Of a DNA stretch of 20,821 nt, positions 12,637-20,064 are shown one piece after another (the first letter of the stretch is position 1; the number at the start of each line of letters is the position of its first letter). The translations under genes and the position numbers were made by a program. Origin of the DNA: a virus. Below the pieces are notes generated by a model. The model was not told the DNA's origin. It searched no databases and saw nothing but the letters and a program-made list of their open reading frames with translations. The stretch covers positions 1-20,821 of the IMG/VR virus record IMGVR_UViG_3300032156_001598; one strand, 5' to 3'.

Positions 12637-13856
12637 TTTTCCCTTAGTACCCTCTTCAATCCATTCACGTTCATCTTCGCATATCGTTTTGTCATACTTC
12701 TACTCGTGTGATGTAGAAATTCTTGAACGGAATCCACACCCACCCTGTTGACCGCTTCCGTTGCCGATGAATGGCGGGTTCCCTGATAAAGAGAAATTTC
12801 AACTCCTAACTGCTTAGAGGTTCGATTCCACAACTTTCTTGGCCATGACTCACTAAATGCCCTACCCTTCTTCTGGAAAACGAACGGGGAGGTAATATGC
12901 CGAGGGAGGCATTGAAGAGTCTTTTTTACCTCCCCGTCCAAGGGAAGGATTTTCACCTGTTTGGCTTTGGTCGTTTCCCTTATCTCATTGAGGGAGAAGT
13001 GCCTTTGTATAATCACTCTATCATGTTTTAGGTCGAGATCATCCCAGAAGAGAGCTCTTGTTTCTGAAGGACGAACCATCTGTCGGGCCGTAAAAAGAAT
13101 GAACGCCCTATCCATCTGGTCCGGAATGGCATTGATAATCATATCTTGTTGGTCGAGATCTATCGTCCTGATGAATGATTCACTCATTTCGATCTTCGGG
13201 AATTTGGGCATGATCTTAATGTCCCCCCAATCAAACCCATCATTGAGCATTTTGCGGAAGGTATCCATGATATTTTTGATATATTTCGGGGACCCATCAA
13301 GCCAGAGGTAGAAGTCATTGATTTGCCTATTCCCGATATCCCGGATATCCATGTCCTTAAAAAAATCTTTGAGTTTTGAAAGATGGACCTTGAGCATTTT
13401 TAGATACGAGGGGGCACGGAGCCTTTTTTGAACTTCTATCCGTTTGACTTCATACCATTTATCAGACCAAATAGTGAATCGGAGGGGCTTGATTTTCTCT
13501 GCCACGTATCTTGAAGGCTCGAAGTTGCCGGCCTTGATCTCCCGCCGCATTTTACCTAAGAGCTGATAGGCCTGCTCGTAAGAATAAAAACTTTCTCTCG
13601 TCTCGGGATCCGTGTAGACCTGAACGGTCTTATGTGAGAATTTATCATAGACCTGGATGAAGCAATGCTTAGGCCTTGTTAGGTGAGATGGGCAGAGGAG
13701 ATCATTCTTGACATTCTGAAAATTTCCTTGGCAGACAGGACACTTCTCCTTTGTATAGACTCCTCCCTTCATACATGCTGCCTCCCTCAAGAAAGGCAAG
13801 TTATCACCTATCCACGGAGAGGTCAAGGAAGATTTTTCTACCGTAAGAGATTCCAT
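12633..13856 (-). CDS. int: Tyrosine-recombinase integrase
   Basis: 407 residues. An N-terminal Cys cluster (CPVC at 39-42 and CPSH at 55-58) suggests a zinc-binding arm domain. A SAM-like core-binding domain (about 127-200) precedes the catalytic domain. Active-site residues: Arg262 (VRPSETRALFWDDLDL), Lys in TTKAKQVKILPL (about 297-302), Arg361-His362 in LYQGTRHSSAT, His382/383 (LHHTSRS) and Tyr392 (TKRYAK). The canonical first His of HxxR is Gln here, a variant seen in some phage and ICE integrases. It would integrate the phage at tRNA-Ser, given the adjacent tRNA 3' end. It lies downstream of ASCH in the early operon and is translationally coupled to the small gene after it. Confidence 0.93.
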   Translation of the reverse strand: MESLTVEKSSLTSPWIGDNLPFLREAACMKGGVYTKEKCPVCQGNFQNVKNDLLCPSHLTRPKHCFIQVYDKFSHKTVQVYTDPETRESFYSYEQAYQLLGKMRREIKAGNFEPSRYVAEKIKPLRFTIWSDKWYEVKRIEVQKRLRAPSYLKMLKVHLSKLKDFFKDMDIRDIGNRQINDFYLWLDGSPKYIKNIMDTFRKMLNDGFDWGDIKIMPKFPKIEMSESFIRTIDLDQQDMIINAIPDQMDRAFILFTARQMVRPSETRALFWDDLDLKHDRVIIQRHFSLNEIRETTKAKQVKILPLDGEVKKTLQCLPRHITSPFVFQKKGRAFSESWPRKLWNRTSKQLGVEISLYQGTRHSSATEAVNRVGVDSVQEFLHHTSRSMTKRYAKMNVNGLKRVLREK

Positions 13857-13863
13857 TTATTAA

Positions 13864-14361
13864 TCACTTCTTTTGGGATTTTAAAGATTCAAATCGAATC
13901 ATAGGTGTTGGAATTGGCAAAGGTGGATAGGTTTCAAGGTCTTTGATAAGGTCATCTGGGACATTGAAGATTCCTTGCCTGCCCATAATATATGGAGGAT
14001 TCACAAATCGTCGGATGTTCTGAAGTTTCCAGACATGGCGATTCGGAGAAAAATCCCCAAAATATAATTCGTCCCCCTGGGGCCAATTTTGATCAATCCC
14101 CTTTCCCTGAATCACGATATCATCTGTTCTTAGGATAGTGACAAGGTCAACGATCGCGACTGCCCGACCCGGACTAAGATCATTCCACGTAATCCCGGCC
14201 CGATAAAGAATTCCGATGATCTTATTAAGTGGAGGCCTCTTTTTTGATGCACAGATCAGCAGTGGCCCACGATAGGCAGTAGGCCAAGATCTGGTTTCGA
14301 ATTTTTTTAGGCGCAGGGCAATCAGGGTTGCCCAGGGTTCGAAAAGGCTGATGGCTTTCAT
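13864..14361 (-). CDS. ASCH-domain protein
   Basis: 165 residues beginning MKAISLFEPWATLIALRLKK then FETRSWPTAYRGPLLICASK, the signature of ASCH domains (PUA-like fold, thought to bind RNA or modified nucleotides; some have nuclease activity). The RG motif and GRAVAIVDLVTI are present. Phages often carry ASCH proteins in early operons. The start overlaps the stop of a 25-codon ORF (14358-14435), so translation is probably coupled to it. Confidence 0.8.
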   Translation of the reverse strand: MKAISLFEPWATLIALRLKKFETRSWPTAYRGPLLICASKKRPPLNKIIGILYRAGITWNDLSPGRAVAIVDLVTILRTDDIVIQGKGIDQNWPQGDELYFGDFSPNRHVWKLQNIRRFVNPPYIMGRQGIFNVPDDLIKDLETYPPLPIPTPMIRFESLKSQKK

Positions 14362-14435
14362 AGCAACTCCAGCACTACTGGGTTAAGTGATGATTCAAAG
14401 ACTTTTGCGATCGGTAAGATTTGAAATTGTTCCAT
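14358..14435 (-). CDS. 25-residue leader ORF coupled to the ASCH gene
   Basis: ATG (complement of 14433-14435) is preceded by AAAAAAAGGAGGCATT, the strongest ribosome site in this area. The ASCH gene itself has none, and its ATG overlaps this ORF's TGA (ATGA). The peptide, MEQFQILPIAKVFESSLNPV VLELL, has no recognised motif; it probably serves to deliver ribosomes to ASCH. Confidence 0.5.
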   Translation of the reverse strand: MEQFQILPIAKVFESSLNPVVLELL

Positions 14436-14480
14436 AATGCCTCCTTTTTTTATATGAGCATGGTGCACCTCTAAAAAATT

Positions 14481-14510
14481 GCCCCGCCTCGCCCCGCCTT
14501 GCCTCGCCGC
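14481..14510 (-). repeat. Three tandem GC-rich decamers
   Basis: Plus strand reads GCCCCGCCTC, GCCCCGCCTT, GCCTCGCCGC in tandem. The minus (mRNA) strand is G-rich with several GG/GGGG runs and lies between the MBL-fold stop (14548) and the leader ORF. Composition is sharply different from the surroundings. The rest of 14436-14547 shows no supported gene. Confidence 0.7.
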
Positions 14511-14547
14511 TATTTATCTTTCCCTCCATCTCCTTTCAATCTTTTTT

Positions 14548-15258
14548 CTACTTCAGAGGATAGGTAGGAATACCCGTCGCCGCTTCAACTTCTTGCCTCA
14601 TCCGTTTTTCGTCGCTGTTCCCGTCTGAAAGATGAAGCAAAAAGATTTGTCTACATTTAGAAAGATCGTTCGCTTTAAGCATTGCAATTAGATTTTCGAG
14701 GCTTAAATGATTGCGGCGGACCCTTTTGCTGATTATTGTAGGAAGATTGCCTTCCAAGATGTTCTTGCTGAGAATGTCCCCAATATAATTCGCCTCGATC
14801 ATAATGTGAGTAAGGCCCGCAAAACGATGCTCAACATAAGCACTATCTGTAAGATAGAGAAGCCGTTCTTCCCCACGACCAATAACAAAACCGAGACACG
14901 GAACATCATGAACCGCGGGAAAGGGAAGAATTGTCCAAGCACCGATTTGTTTTTGCACCCCTGGTTCCAAGATAAAAACTCTATGATGATCCTGCACTCC
15001 AAGAACTTCGGCACTTTGTCTCGACATTCCTACATCCATCCCTACCCTTAGAGCATCCTTGACCGCTTTAGAATGGTCCTGATGTCCATGGCTCACAAGG
15101 CATCCCGCCAGATCCGAAAGGCTTACTCCGCGTTCCCTCAACTTATCCCGGAGTTGCTTGATCGGGAGTCCTGCTTCCAAGAGAAGAGGAGATACACCAT
15201 CAGATTGAAGGAGATAGGCATTGCCCCGAGATGATGAGGCGAAGGAAGTGAATTTCAT
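14548..15258 (-). CDS. MBL-fold metallohydrolase (YycJ-like)
   Basis: 236 residues with SASSRGNAYLL-like opening (FASSSRGNAYLLQSD), the metal motif HGHQDH at 57-62, His117 (VHDVP), Asp138 (LTDSAY), His184 (RNHLS) and His209 (LLHLSDGNS). This is the YycJ/WalJ-type subgroup, predicted to be a nuclease or phosphodiesterase. In phages these genes commonly follow RecT, as here, ten bases downstream, hinting at a role in recombination as the exonuclease partner. The biochemical substrate is not evident from the sequence. Confidence 0.85.
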   Translation of the reverse strand: MKFTSFASSSRGNAYLLQSDGVSPLLLEAGLPIKQLRDKLRERGVSLSDLAGCLVSHGHQDHSKAVKDALRVGMDVGMSRQSAEVLGVQDHHRVFILEPGVQKQIGAWTILPFPAVHDVPCLGFVIGRGEERLLYLTDSAYVEHRFAGLTHIMIEANYIGDILSKNILEGNLPTIISKRVRRNHLSLENLIAMLKANDLSKCRQIFLLHLSDGNSDEKRMRQEVEAATGIPTYPLK

Positions 15259-15267
15259 TTTCGTTCC

Positions 15268-16308
15268 TTAGAAACCTGGATTTCTCCTGGCTTGCCCGCC
15301 GTTCGCCTTCTCTTTTGGGATCATCCCCTTTTTCTCCATCATTGCCTTTTCTTCTTCAGGGGAGGGAATGTCTTCGTCGGTTTCGGATTTTACCCCACCT
15401 TCCGGCACACCTTTCTTTTCCTCGAACAAGATTTCTCCCGTCGATATATTGATCACGTCTCCCTTATTGGCTTTGCTCTCAATTTCAGCCTGGACTATTC
15501 CAGCATCGGCGGTATCTTCCTGCTCTTCCACGAACCTGAAAGATGCGTTTACCTTCTCGGGATCTATCGGGATCTTTCCAGTCGCCCGGTTCACAATGGT
15601 CTTGTACTCCATCTGCTCTGGGTAGTCGTCCCAAAAAACTTTGCTCTGAGCCTTGGCCTTGGATTTATTGAAATCTGCTTCCGTGACGATGAAAAGACGG
15701 TTCTTCTTTGGATCTCCATAGACCATGTATGCGAATCCGCCAATGACTTTTCCACGATCGAAGGGTTTTGGTATTTCAAATTCGTAGGATTCAACAGGGT
15801 TTTTGAACGATGCCTTAGCCGGCTTAAAAACATCCTTTTCGTGAACGAGTTCATAGATAATATTTTCGGGAGGGTCAACGGCCATCTGCCGCCGATAGTA
15901 GTCCTTTCCGGCATATCCGATCCTCAGATCAAGATCGTATTTTTTCAGGCGGCTGTTAAAGTAGGGGATCGGAGAGATGTGATTCGGGATCAAGGCGTCC
16001 AACCCCAGTTCAATCCGGTGAATCGAATCGATAGCGAGCTTTTCAAGATTGATATTCGCCCATACAATCGGGAGTCCATCCTTGTCCTTTTCGGCCCTTT
16101 TCTTTTCCAGGTCTTTCAGGGATTGGTCAATCTTGATGAAAAGATGCTGAGCAAGACGGCGCTGATACGGAGACATATCAAGCTTTCCGACAGCACCCGA
16201 AAATTCTCTGATTATAATTGCGGTGAATCTTTCTGAAACCGACCCTTTATTCTCTGCGGGTAGATTTCTCTTTTCTTTCTTGCTTCCCTGTTCCACTTTC
16301 TGTTCCAT
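15268..16308 (-). CDS. recT: RecT-family single-strand annealing protein
   Basis: The start is ATG (complement of 16306-16308; MEQKVEQGSKKEKRN) with AAAAGGAGGCAATAAC upstream. The frame is open further upstream but without support. 346 residues: AIDSIHRIELGLDALIPNHI, SPIPYFNSRLKKYDLDLRIG YAGKDYYRR, SYEFEIPKPFDRGKVIGGFA YM and FWDDYPEQMEYKTIVNRATG match the RecT region and its conserved aromatic/acidic motifs. The last 80 residues are acidic and low complexity (typical variable tail). Function: annealing of single-stranded DNA for phage recombination, with the SbcC-like ATPase and MBL-fold protein encoded alongside. Its first 97 bases overlap the HNH homing endonuclease ORF. Confidence 0.85.
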   Translation of the reverse strand: MEQKVEQGSKKEKRNLPAENKGSVSERFTAIIIREFSGAVGKLDMSPYQRRLAQHLFIKIDQSLKDLEKKRAEKDKDGLPIVWANINLEKLAIDSIHRIELGLDALIPNHISPIPYFNSRLKKYDLDLRIGYAGKDYYRRQMAVDPPENIIYELVHEKDVFKPAKASFKNPVESYEFEIPKPFDRGKVIGGFAYMVYGDPKKNRLFIVTEADFNKSKAKAQSKVFWDDYPEQMEYKTIVNRATGKIPIDPEKVNASFRFVEEQEDTADAGIVQAEIESKANKGDVINISTGEILFEEKKGVPEGGVKSETDEDIPSPEEEKAMMEKKGMIPKEKANGGQARRNPGF

Positions 16309-16946
16309 GTTATTGCCTCCTTTTGAAATGCTTTTTCGATAGAATAGCCCTTTTGAAGTCTTGAATTGATAGTGGAATACTTTATTCCTAATTCTTTTGC
16401 CCAATCGGAAAGAATTTGAGTTCTTCCACCGTAAGTGATTTTTATTACTCTCCGATTATTTTTTCTTTGCTGGTTCCATGATATCCAGGTGCAATTTTCT
16501 GGTTCATAGTTTCTGTCGTTGTCAATCCGTTCAATCGTAAGCCCAGGAACATATCCCGCAGACATGGCCCAATCGTAAAATACCTTGAAGTCATCCCATG
16601 GAGCGAAGAAGGTTATTCCCCTGCCTCCATAGTCCTTAAACCCGCTGTCTCTTGGGTTTCTGCACCTTTGTTTTATTTGTGTCCATACATGATAGAGAGG
16701 GTTGACTTTTCCATTCGGAAGTTTTGAAAGACCATGTTTTAAATTAGTACGCTTGGTAAGTGCTTCTCTCGAAAGGCATCCGCAACTTTTGGTATGCCCA
16801 GTCCGAAGCGTATTGCTATTCCGAAGTGTCGTAACTCCACATTCACATTTACATTCCCAAAGTTTAACAGTGATAACCTTTTCAACCTGTTGAATTGCTG
16901 TCAATCTTCCAAACCGTTTTCCGGTTAGATCGATGAACTTAGGCAT
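16212..16946 (-). CDS. HNH homing endonuclease with zinc motif and NUMOD1-like tail
   Basis: 244 residues. N-terminal MPKFIDLTGKRFGRLTAIQQ and WECKCECG/SCGCL zinc motif (about 30-58); then the HNH-type region (YGGRGITFFAPWDDF, GLTIERIDNDRNYEPENCTW) and a NUMOD1-like HTH (RTQILSDWAKELGIKYSTIN, SRLQKGYSIEKAF). This is a common phage homing endonuclease form. The start overlaps the ATPase stop by eight bases and the last 97 bases overlap RecT in another frame, so it interrupts an ATPase-RecT operon. The AAGGAGGCAATAAC before RecT (16309-16322) is identical to the one before the ATPase (18913-18926). Confidence 0.85.
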   Translation of the reverse strand: MPKFIDLTGKRFGRLTAIQQVEKVITVKLWECKCECGVTTLRNSNTLRTGHTKSCGCLSREALTKRTNLKHGLSKLPNGKVNPLYHVWTQIKQRCRNPRDSGFKDYGGRGITFFAPWDDFKVFYDWAMSAGYVPGLTIERIDNDRNYEPENCTWISWNQQRKNNRRVIKITYGGRTQILSDWAKELGIKYSTINSRLQKGYSIEKAFQKEAITWNRKWNREARKKREIYPQRIKGRFQKDSPQL

Positions 16947-18909
16947 TAGAGCCTACCTCCACCCTTAAAATTTTATCCTCGGGCGATACAATAAGAGAAA
17001 TCAACTGGCACCCCAGCGACGGAAGGTCACTGACGCTTTCCCTGTTATCCACAAATACCGGCGCCCTCATTCCGAAATGCTGTTGCAGAGTCCTGATGAT
17101 GTCGCAACCTGCTTGAGTTCTGGCTCCTGAATTTAATCCGCCGTTAAATGGGACGCCATTGACGGTGATCTCGCAACAATCTTCGATCCCGCCATTGATG
17201 AGGGTATCGAACAGTTTAAATCTGACCATTTCGAATTTCCCATTGATCCTATCGGTGAGCATAGCGACTTTCGCTTTGATGAATTGCTCGATCAGATAGA
17301 GTTCCCCTTCCAGCTTTTCAAACTCGGCAGAAAGTTTCTTTTCCTCAATTTTAAGTTCCTCGATTCGCCTCTCTCCCCGCTCCCGGCGGGTGAACATATC
17401 AACTTTGGCCTTTGCGGCAAAGAATTCAGTCTGTAGGGCTGATATCTCCACCTTGACCTTCTCGATGTCCTGGGCCTTGCCTTCTCTTTCCTCCTTGATC
17501 AGAATTTCTGTGTTTTCGATCTCCTCAGAAAGTTCGGGCCAATGCGGGAGCCCCGTAAAATCCTCAGAGGATCGTTTCAGGGCGTCTCGTTCTTCGGTGA
17601 GGGTCTTTAGTTTTGTCTCTGTTTCTGGTAAGTTCGTTGTGATGACCTCACGTTCTTTCTTGAGGGCCTCGATTTCCCCCGCGAGTCGGTCGCGGTTAGC
17701 TTTTAGGTCCTTCCCCCCCGAATCGATCTCTCCTAATCTCTGGGCCTTACTTATGTTGAACGCTCCAAGAGCCTTATCTCGGGCCTCCTGGACCCGATCG
17801 GAGGGAAGGGCTTGGTTGCAAGTGGGGCAAGTATCGGAAGTGGTGTCTTTGAATATCTCGGCATCTACAGCCATCCATCTTTTTCTGAGTTCGGCAAGTT
17901 GGGAATCCGCAGTCTGAATGCCCCTATCTTTCGTTTTTAGATCTTCATAAATGGCCTGCATTCTCCGATGCTGACCATTGGCGTGAGCCTCAACTTCCGA
18001 AATCTGTTGGTTCAATCGGTTTTGGGTTGAAAGCGACCCAGAGCGGTGGGCATCTTCCATCTTTCGTAGATCGGCATTGAGTCCGGAAAGTTTCTTGGTG
18101 AGGTCTGCTATTTCGCCACCGCTATCTATTCCTTGAAGTTTTAACTTTTTCTTGTTTATCACTAATTCTAAACTTGAAACCTCATCTTCCAATTGCTTGC
18201 GATCCAAACCGGAAACATCAGGCATTCCACGGCGTACCTCGTCCACCCTAATTGTTATAGAGGGTAATTCCTTATTAATTTCAGCTCGTCTGACTGCAAT
18301 AATTTTTCTCATGTCATCGATGGTTCTTTTTCCGAGAATTGCGGGGAGTTTGGACAATCTTTCGTCAGAGGCGATAACATCTGAATCCTTCAGATCACCG
18401 ACTATGTCGAGTAAAATTGATCGTTGACGCTGCCATGGAAGCGCGGGAAATACAGTAGGACTCGTAAGCAATCTGAACGTCTCTTCCGGTCCCGCTATTT
18501 CAGCGACTTTCTCATCGAAAAGTTTCTTCTGAGTAGGGATTCCGTTAATATGGAATTCATTTGTGTGACCTGTGAACGTGGCCTGAGAAGACCCTCTCTT
18601 TCTTTGCCAGACTTCGGAATGAGTCTTCATTAAAGTAATCTGCTCTCCATCAACATCCAAGATTATTTCGACTGAGTGCTGAAGGTTATGCTCTGGTTCT
18701 CCCGTAGCATCGAGATTTTTTATTTGAAAATCCGCGCGGTTCATTGCGTCTTTTGAAAATAACAACCAGGACCACCCGCTAACCAACCTTGTTTTCCCTG
18801 AAGCATTCTCACCGCATACCGAAACGTCTTTCCCTTGCGGAATATCCAAAACAAAATTACCACCCTGAAAGTTGCGAAGCGTCAGATTATTAAGAGTTAT
18901 AGTTCTCAT
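16939..18909 (-). CDS. SbcC/Rad50-like SMC-family ATPase
   Basis: 656 residues. Walker A is CGENASGKT (32-40), a zinc-hook CPTC lies at 361-364 between two coiled coils (about 225-340 and 395-540), the ABC signature is LNSGARTQAG (592-601) and Walker B is APVFVDNRE (616-624). This is the SbcC/Rad50-type plan in a shortened phage form, which usually works with a nuclease and RecT in recombination. ATG at 18909 follows AAGGAGGCAATAACTTA. The solitary CRISPR repeat ends 29 bases before the start, within the 5' UTR, sense to the transcript. Next in the operon, overlapping by eight bases, is an HNH endonuclease gene. Confidence 0.9.
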   Translation of the reverse strand: MRTITLNNLTLRNFQGGNFVLDIPQGKDVSVCGENASGKTRLVSGWSWLLFSKDAMNRADFQIKNLDATGEPEHNLQHSVEIILDVDGEQITLMKTHSEVWQRKRGSSQATFTGHTNEFHINGIPTQKKLFDEKVAEIAGPEETFRLLTSPTVFPALPWQRQRSILLDIVGDLKDSDVIASDERLSKLPAILGKRTIDDMRKIIAVRRAEINKELPSITIRVDEVRRGMPDVSGLDRKQLEDEVSSLELVINKKKLKLQGIDSGGEIADLTKKLSGLNADLRKMEDAHRSGSLSTQNRLNQQISEVEAHANGQHRRMQAIYEDLKTKDRGIQTADSQLAELRKRWMAVDAEIFKDTTSDTCPTCNQALPSDRVQEARDKALGAFNISKAQRLGEIDSGGKDLKANRDRLAGEIEALKKEREVITTNLPETETKLKTLTEERDALKRSSEDFTGLPHWPELSEEIENTEILIKEEREGKAQDIEKVKVEISALQTEFFAAKAKVDMFTRRERGERRIEELKIEEKKLSAEFEKLEGELYLIEQFIKAKVAMLTDRINGKFEMVRFKLFDTLINGGIEDCCEITVNGVPFNGGLNSGARTQAGCDIIRTLQQHFGMRAPVFVDNRESVSDLPSLGCQLISLIVSPEDKILRVEVGSNA

Positions 18910-18938
18910 TAAGTTATTGCCTCCTTATCTTTTCCTAA

Positions 18939-18970
18939 GTTTCAATCCACGCTCCCGTACGGGGAGCGAC
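18939..18970 (-). CRISPR. Solitary type I-C CRISPR repeat unit (copy 2)
   Basis: Exactly the reverse complement of the 32 bases at 5351-5382: GTC, stem CGCTCCC, loop CGTAC, stem GGGAGCG and 3' TGGATTGAAAC. It is on the minus strand, sense to the early operon, 29 bases before the ATPase ATG and about 60 bases beyond the end of the IsrB hairpin. No array. If cut by host Cas5d the ATPase mRNA would begin with the 11-nt handle followed by TTAGGAAAAGATAAGGAGGC. Confidence 0.88.
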
Positions 18971-19030
18971 TAAGAACCTCCCCCTCATTCCTATGGGGAT
19001 TGATTAATGGTTGCTGTATCATAAAATTTT

Positions 19031-19074
19031 ACGAGGCGGAAACCCCGTCAGTTTACTGCGGGGAAGAGCCTCGT
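19031..19074 (-). repeat. Imperfect palindrome at IsrB 3' end (RE-like hairpin)
   Basis: Outer arms ACGAGGC (19031-19037) and GCCTCGT (19068-19074), inner arms CCCCG and CGGGG, then CAGT-ACTG, around the IsrB stop codon. A long branched hairpin of this type marks element ends in the IS200/IS605 superfamily. Confidence 0.7.
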
Positions 19075-20064
19075 CCTCCAAGAATTAAATGCCAGAAATC
19101 GGCAATCTTCTGGAATAGCATTCTGGCACAGCCGTTGACCATCGGTTAAAGAGTGTAGGCTAATCCGGTTTCTTGATGTTCCACCCACATAGGACAATCC
19201 CCAGGTTGGATGTTTTATCAAACTTCCACGTTTAAATCCAAGGCTTCTACTTCCACCATATGGCTTCCTAACTCCCCCGTTTGCGGGCTGAAGCATATGA
19301 AGTTGCCTTCTGTGAAATCTCAATGGGGTGATTAAAAGCATTTCCTTGTTATCGGGAATAATGTGACCGCCAACCCATGAATTCGCTAACACCCAACTAT
19401 CGACACAGTGGGCCTCAAAGGTCTCTGCCATCTTGCTCCCACTTTTTTTCAGACCTACGGTATCCCTCAATTCTTTCGTTTCAAATCCTTGTTTTGTTTC
19501 TACCCTTCCGATCTTTTTTAGTTCTTCGTAAAACCATTTTTTTCCTACCTCAAGCGGAGAAAATGATTTATCCCATCTTCTCTTTCCGGTCGTCCTGGCC
19601 TTGATGTCTTCAACAACAAACGAATCAATCGGGAGCATTTTTGTGATCCAATGACAAATCCTTAACTTCCATCCCCACCTTGCCTTTGTTGACGGAGGCA
19701 GTCCGCCCTTGGCTAAATTAAATCTTGGTTTTCTGCATGGGGTAGTTCTGAATCTTCTTGCTTTCCGCATTTCCCGTCTTGTCTTGACCGCATCTTTAAC
19801 CCAAGTCACTGCATCACTCTGAATATTAAGAAATGTATGGGCCTCAGACTTAACGGTGAATCCCTCTTTTTTACTTCCAGGATCAACCCCAACGGTTACA
19901 GATTGAATAACTCTTGCCGACGGTTCTATGTTCAAACGAACACAGAATATTCCCCTTTTCCAAAACGGAGTAGCTTTCCCGGATTTAACCCAGGTGGCCG
20001 CCCTGTTTGGGGTGGTCGCCATCAAGGGTTTCTGATTTAAATCTACTACGGGTACGAATAACAT
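19048..20064 (-). CDS. isrB: IsrB RNA-guided RuvC nuclease
   Basis: 338 residues. The N-terminal PLMP-like domain (VDLNQKPLMATTPNRAATWV) is characteristic of IscB/IsrB. RuvC-I GVDPGSKKEG has Asp61; an Arg-rich bridge-helix region (KTRREMRKARRFRTTPCRK) follows; RuvC-II FVVEDIKA has Glu152; RuvC-III AHCVDSWVLA has His219 and Asp222. Only about 67 residues separate RuvC-II from RuvC-III, with no HNH motif, so this is IsrB rather than IscB. IsrB nicks the non-target DNA strand under guidance of omegaRNA. The conserved C-terminal part (RRQLHMLQPANGGVRKPYGG, KRGSLIKHPTWGLSYVGGTS) matches the family. GGAGGTCTTACAGACT precedes the ATG. All RuvC acids are present, so it may be active. Confidence 0.88.
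   Translation of the reverse strand: MLFVPVVDLNQKPLMATTPNRAATWVKSGKATPFWKRGIFCVRLNIEPSARVIQSVTVGVDPGSKKEGFTVKSEAHTFLNIQSDAVTWVKDAVKTRREMRKARRFRTTPCRKPRFNLAKGGLPPSTKARWGWKLRICHWITKMLPIDSFVVEDIKARTTGKRRWDKSFSPLEVGKKWFYEELKKIGRVETKQGFETKELRDTVGLKKSGSKMAETFEAHCVDSWVLANSWVGGHIIPDNKEMLLITPLRFHRRQLHMLQPANGGVRKPYGGSRSLGFKRGSLIKHPTWGLSYVGGTSRNRISLHSLTDGQRLCQNAIPEDCRFLAFNSWRTRLFPAVN

Noticed and set aside
14419-14536. Short minus-strand ORF through the GC-rich decamers (MEGKINSGEARRGEAGQFF)
   Set aside because: Its ATG lies immediately against the AAAGGAG with no spacing, and the product is low-complexity repeat translation.
15292-16236. 314-codon plus-strand ORF antisense to RecT
   Set aside because: Fully opposite a well-supported RecT gene, no ribosome site, unlikely composition; an antisense shadow.
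17390-17917. 175-codon plus-strand ORF antisense to the ATPase
   Set aside because: Ser/Leu-rich shadow of the coiled-coil coding sequence; no support.
19048-20064. IscB or TnpB instead of IsrB
   Set aside because: No HNH between RuvC-II and RuvC-III (excludes IscB); the N-terminal PLM motif and upstream omegaRNA are not features of TnpB, which lacks the PLMP domain and has RNA at its 3' end.
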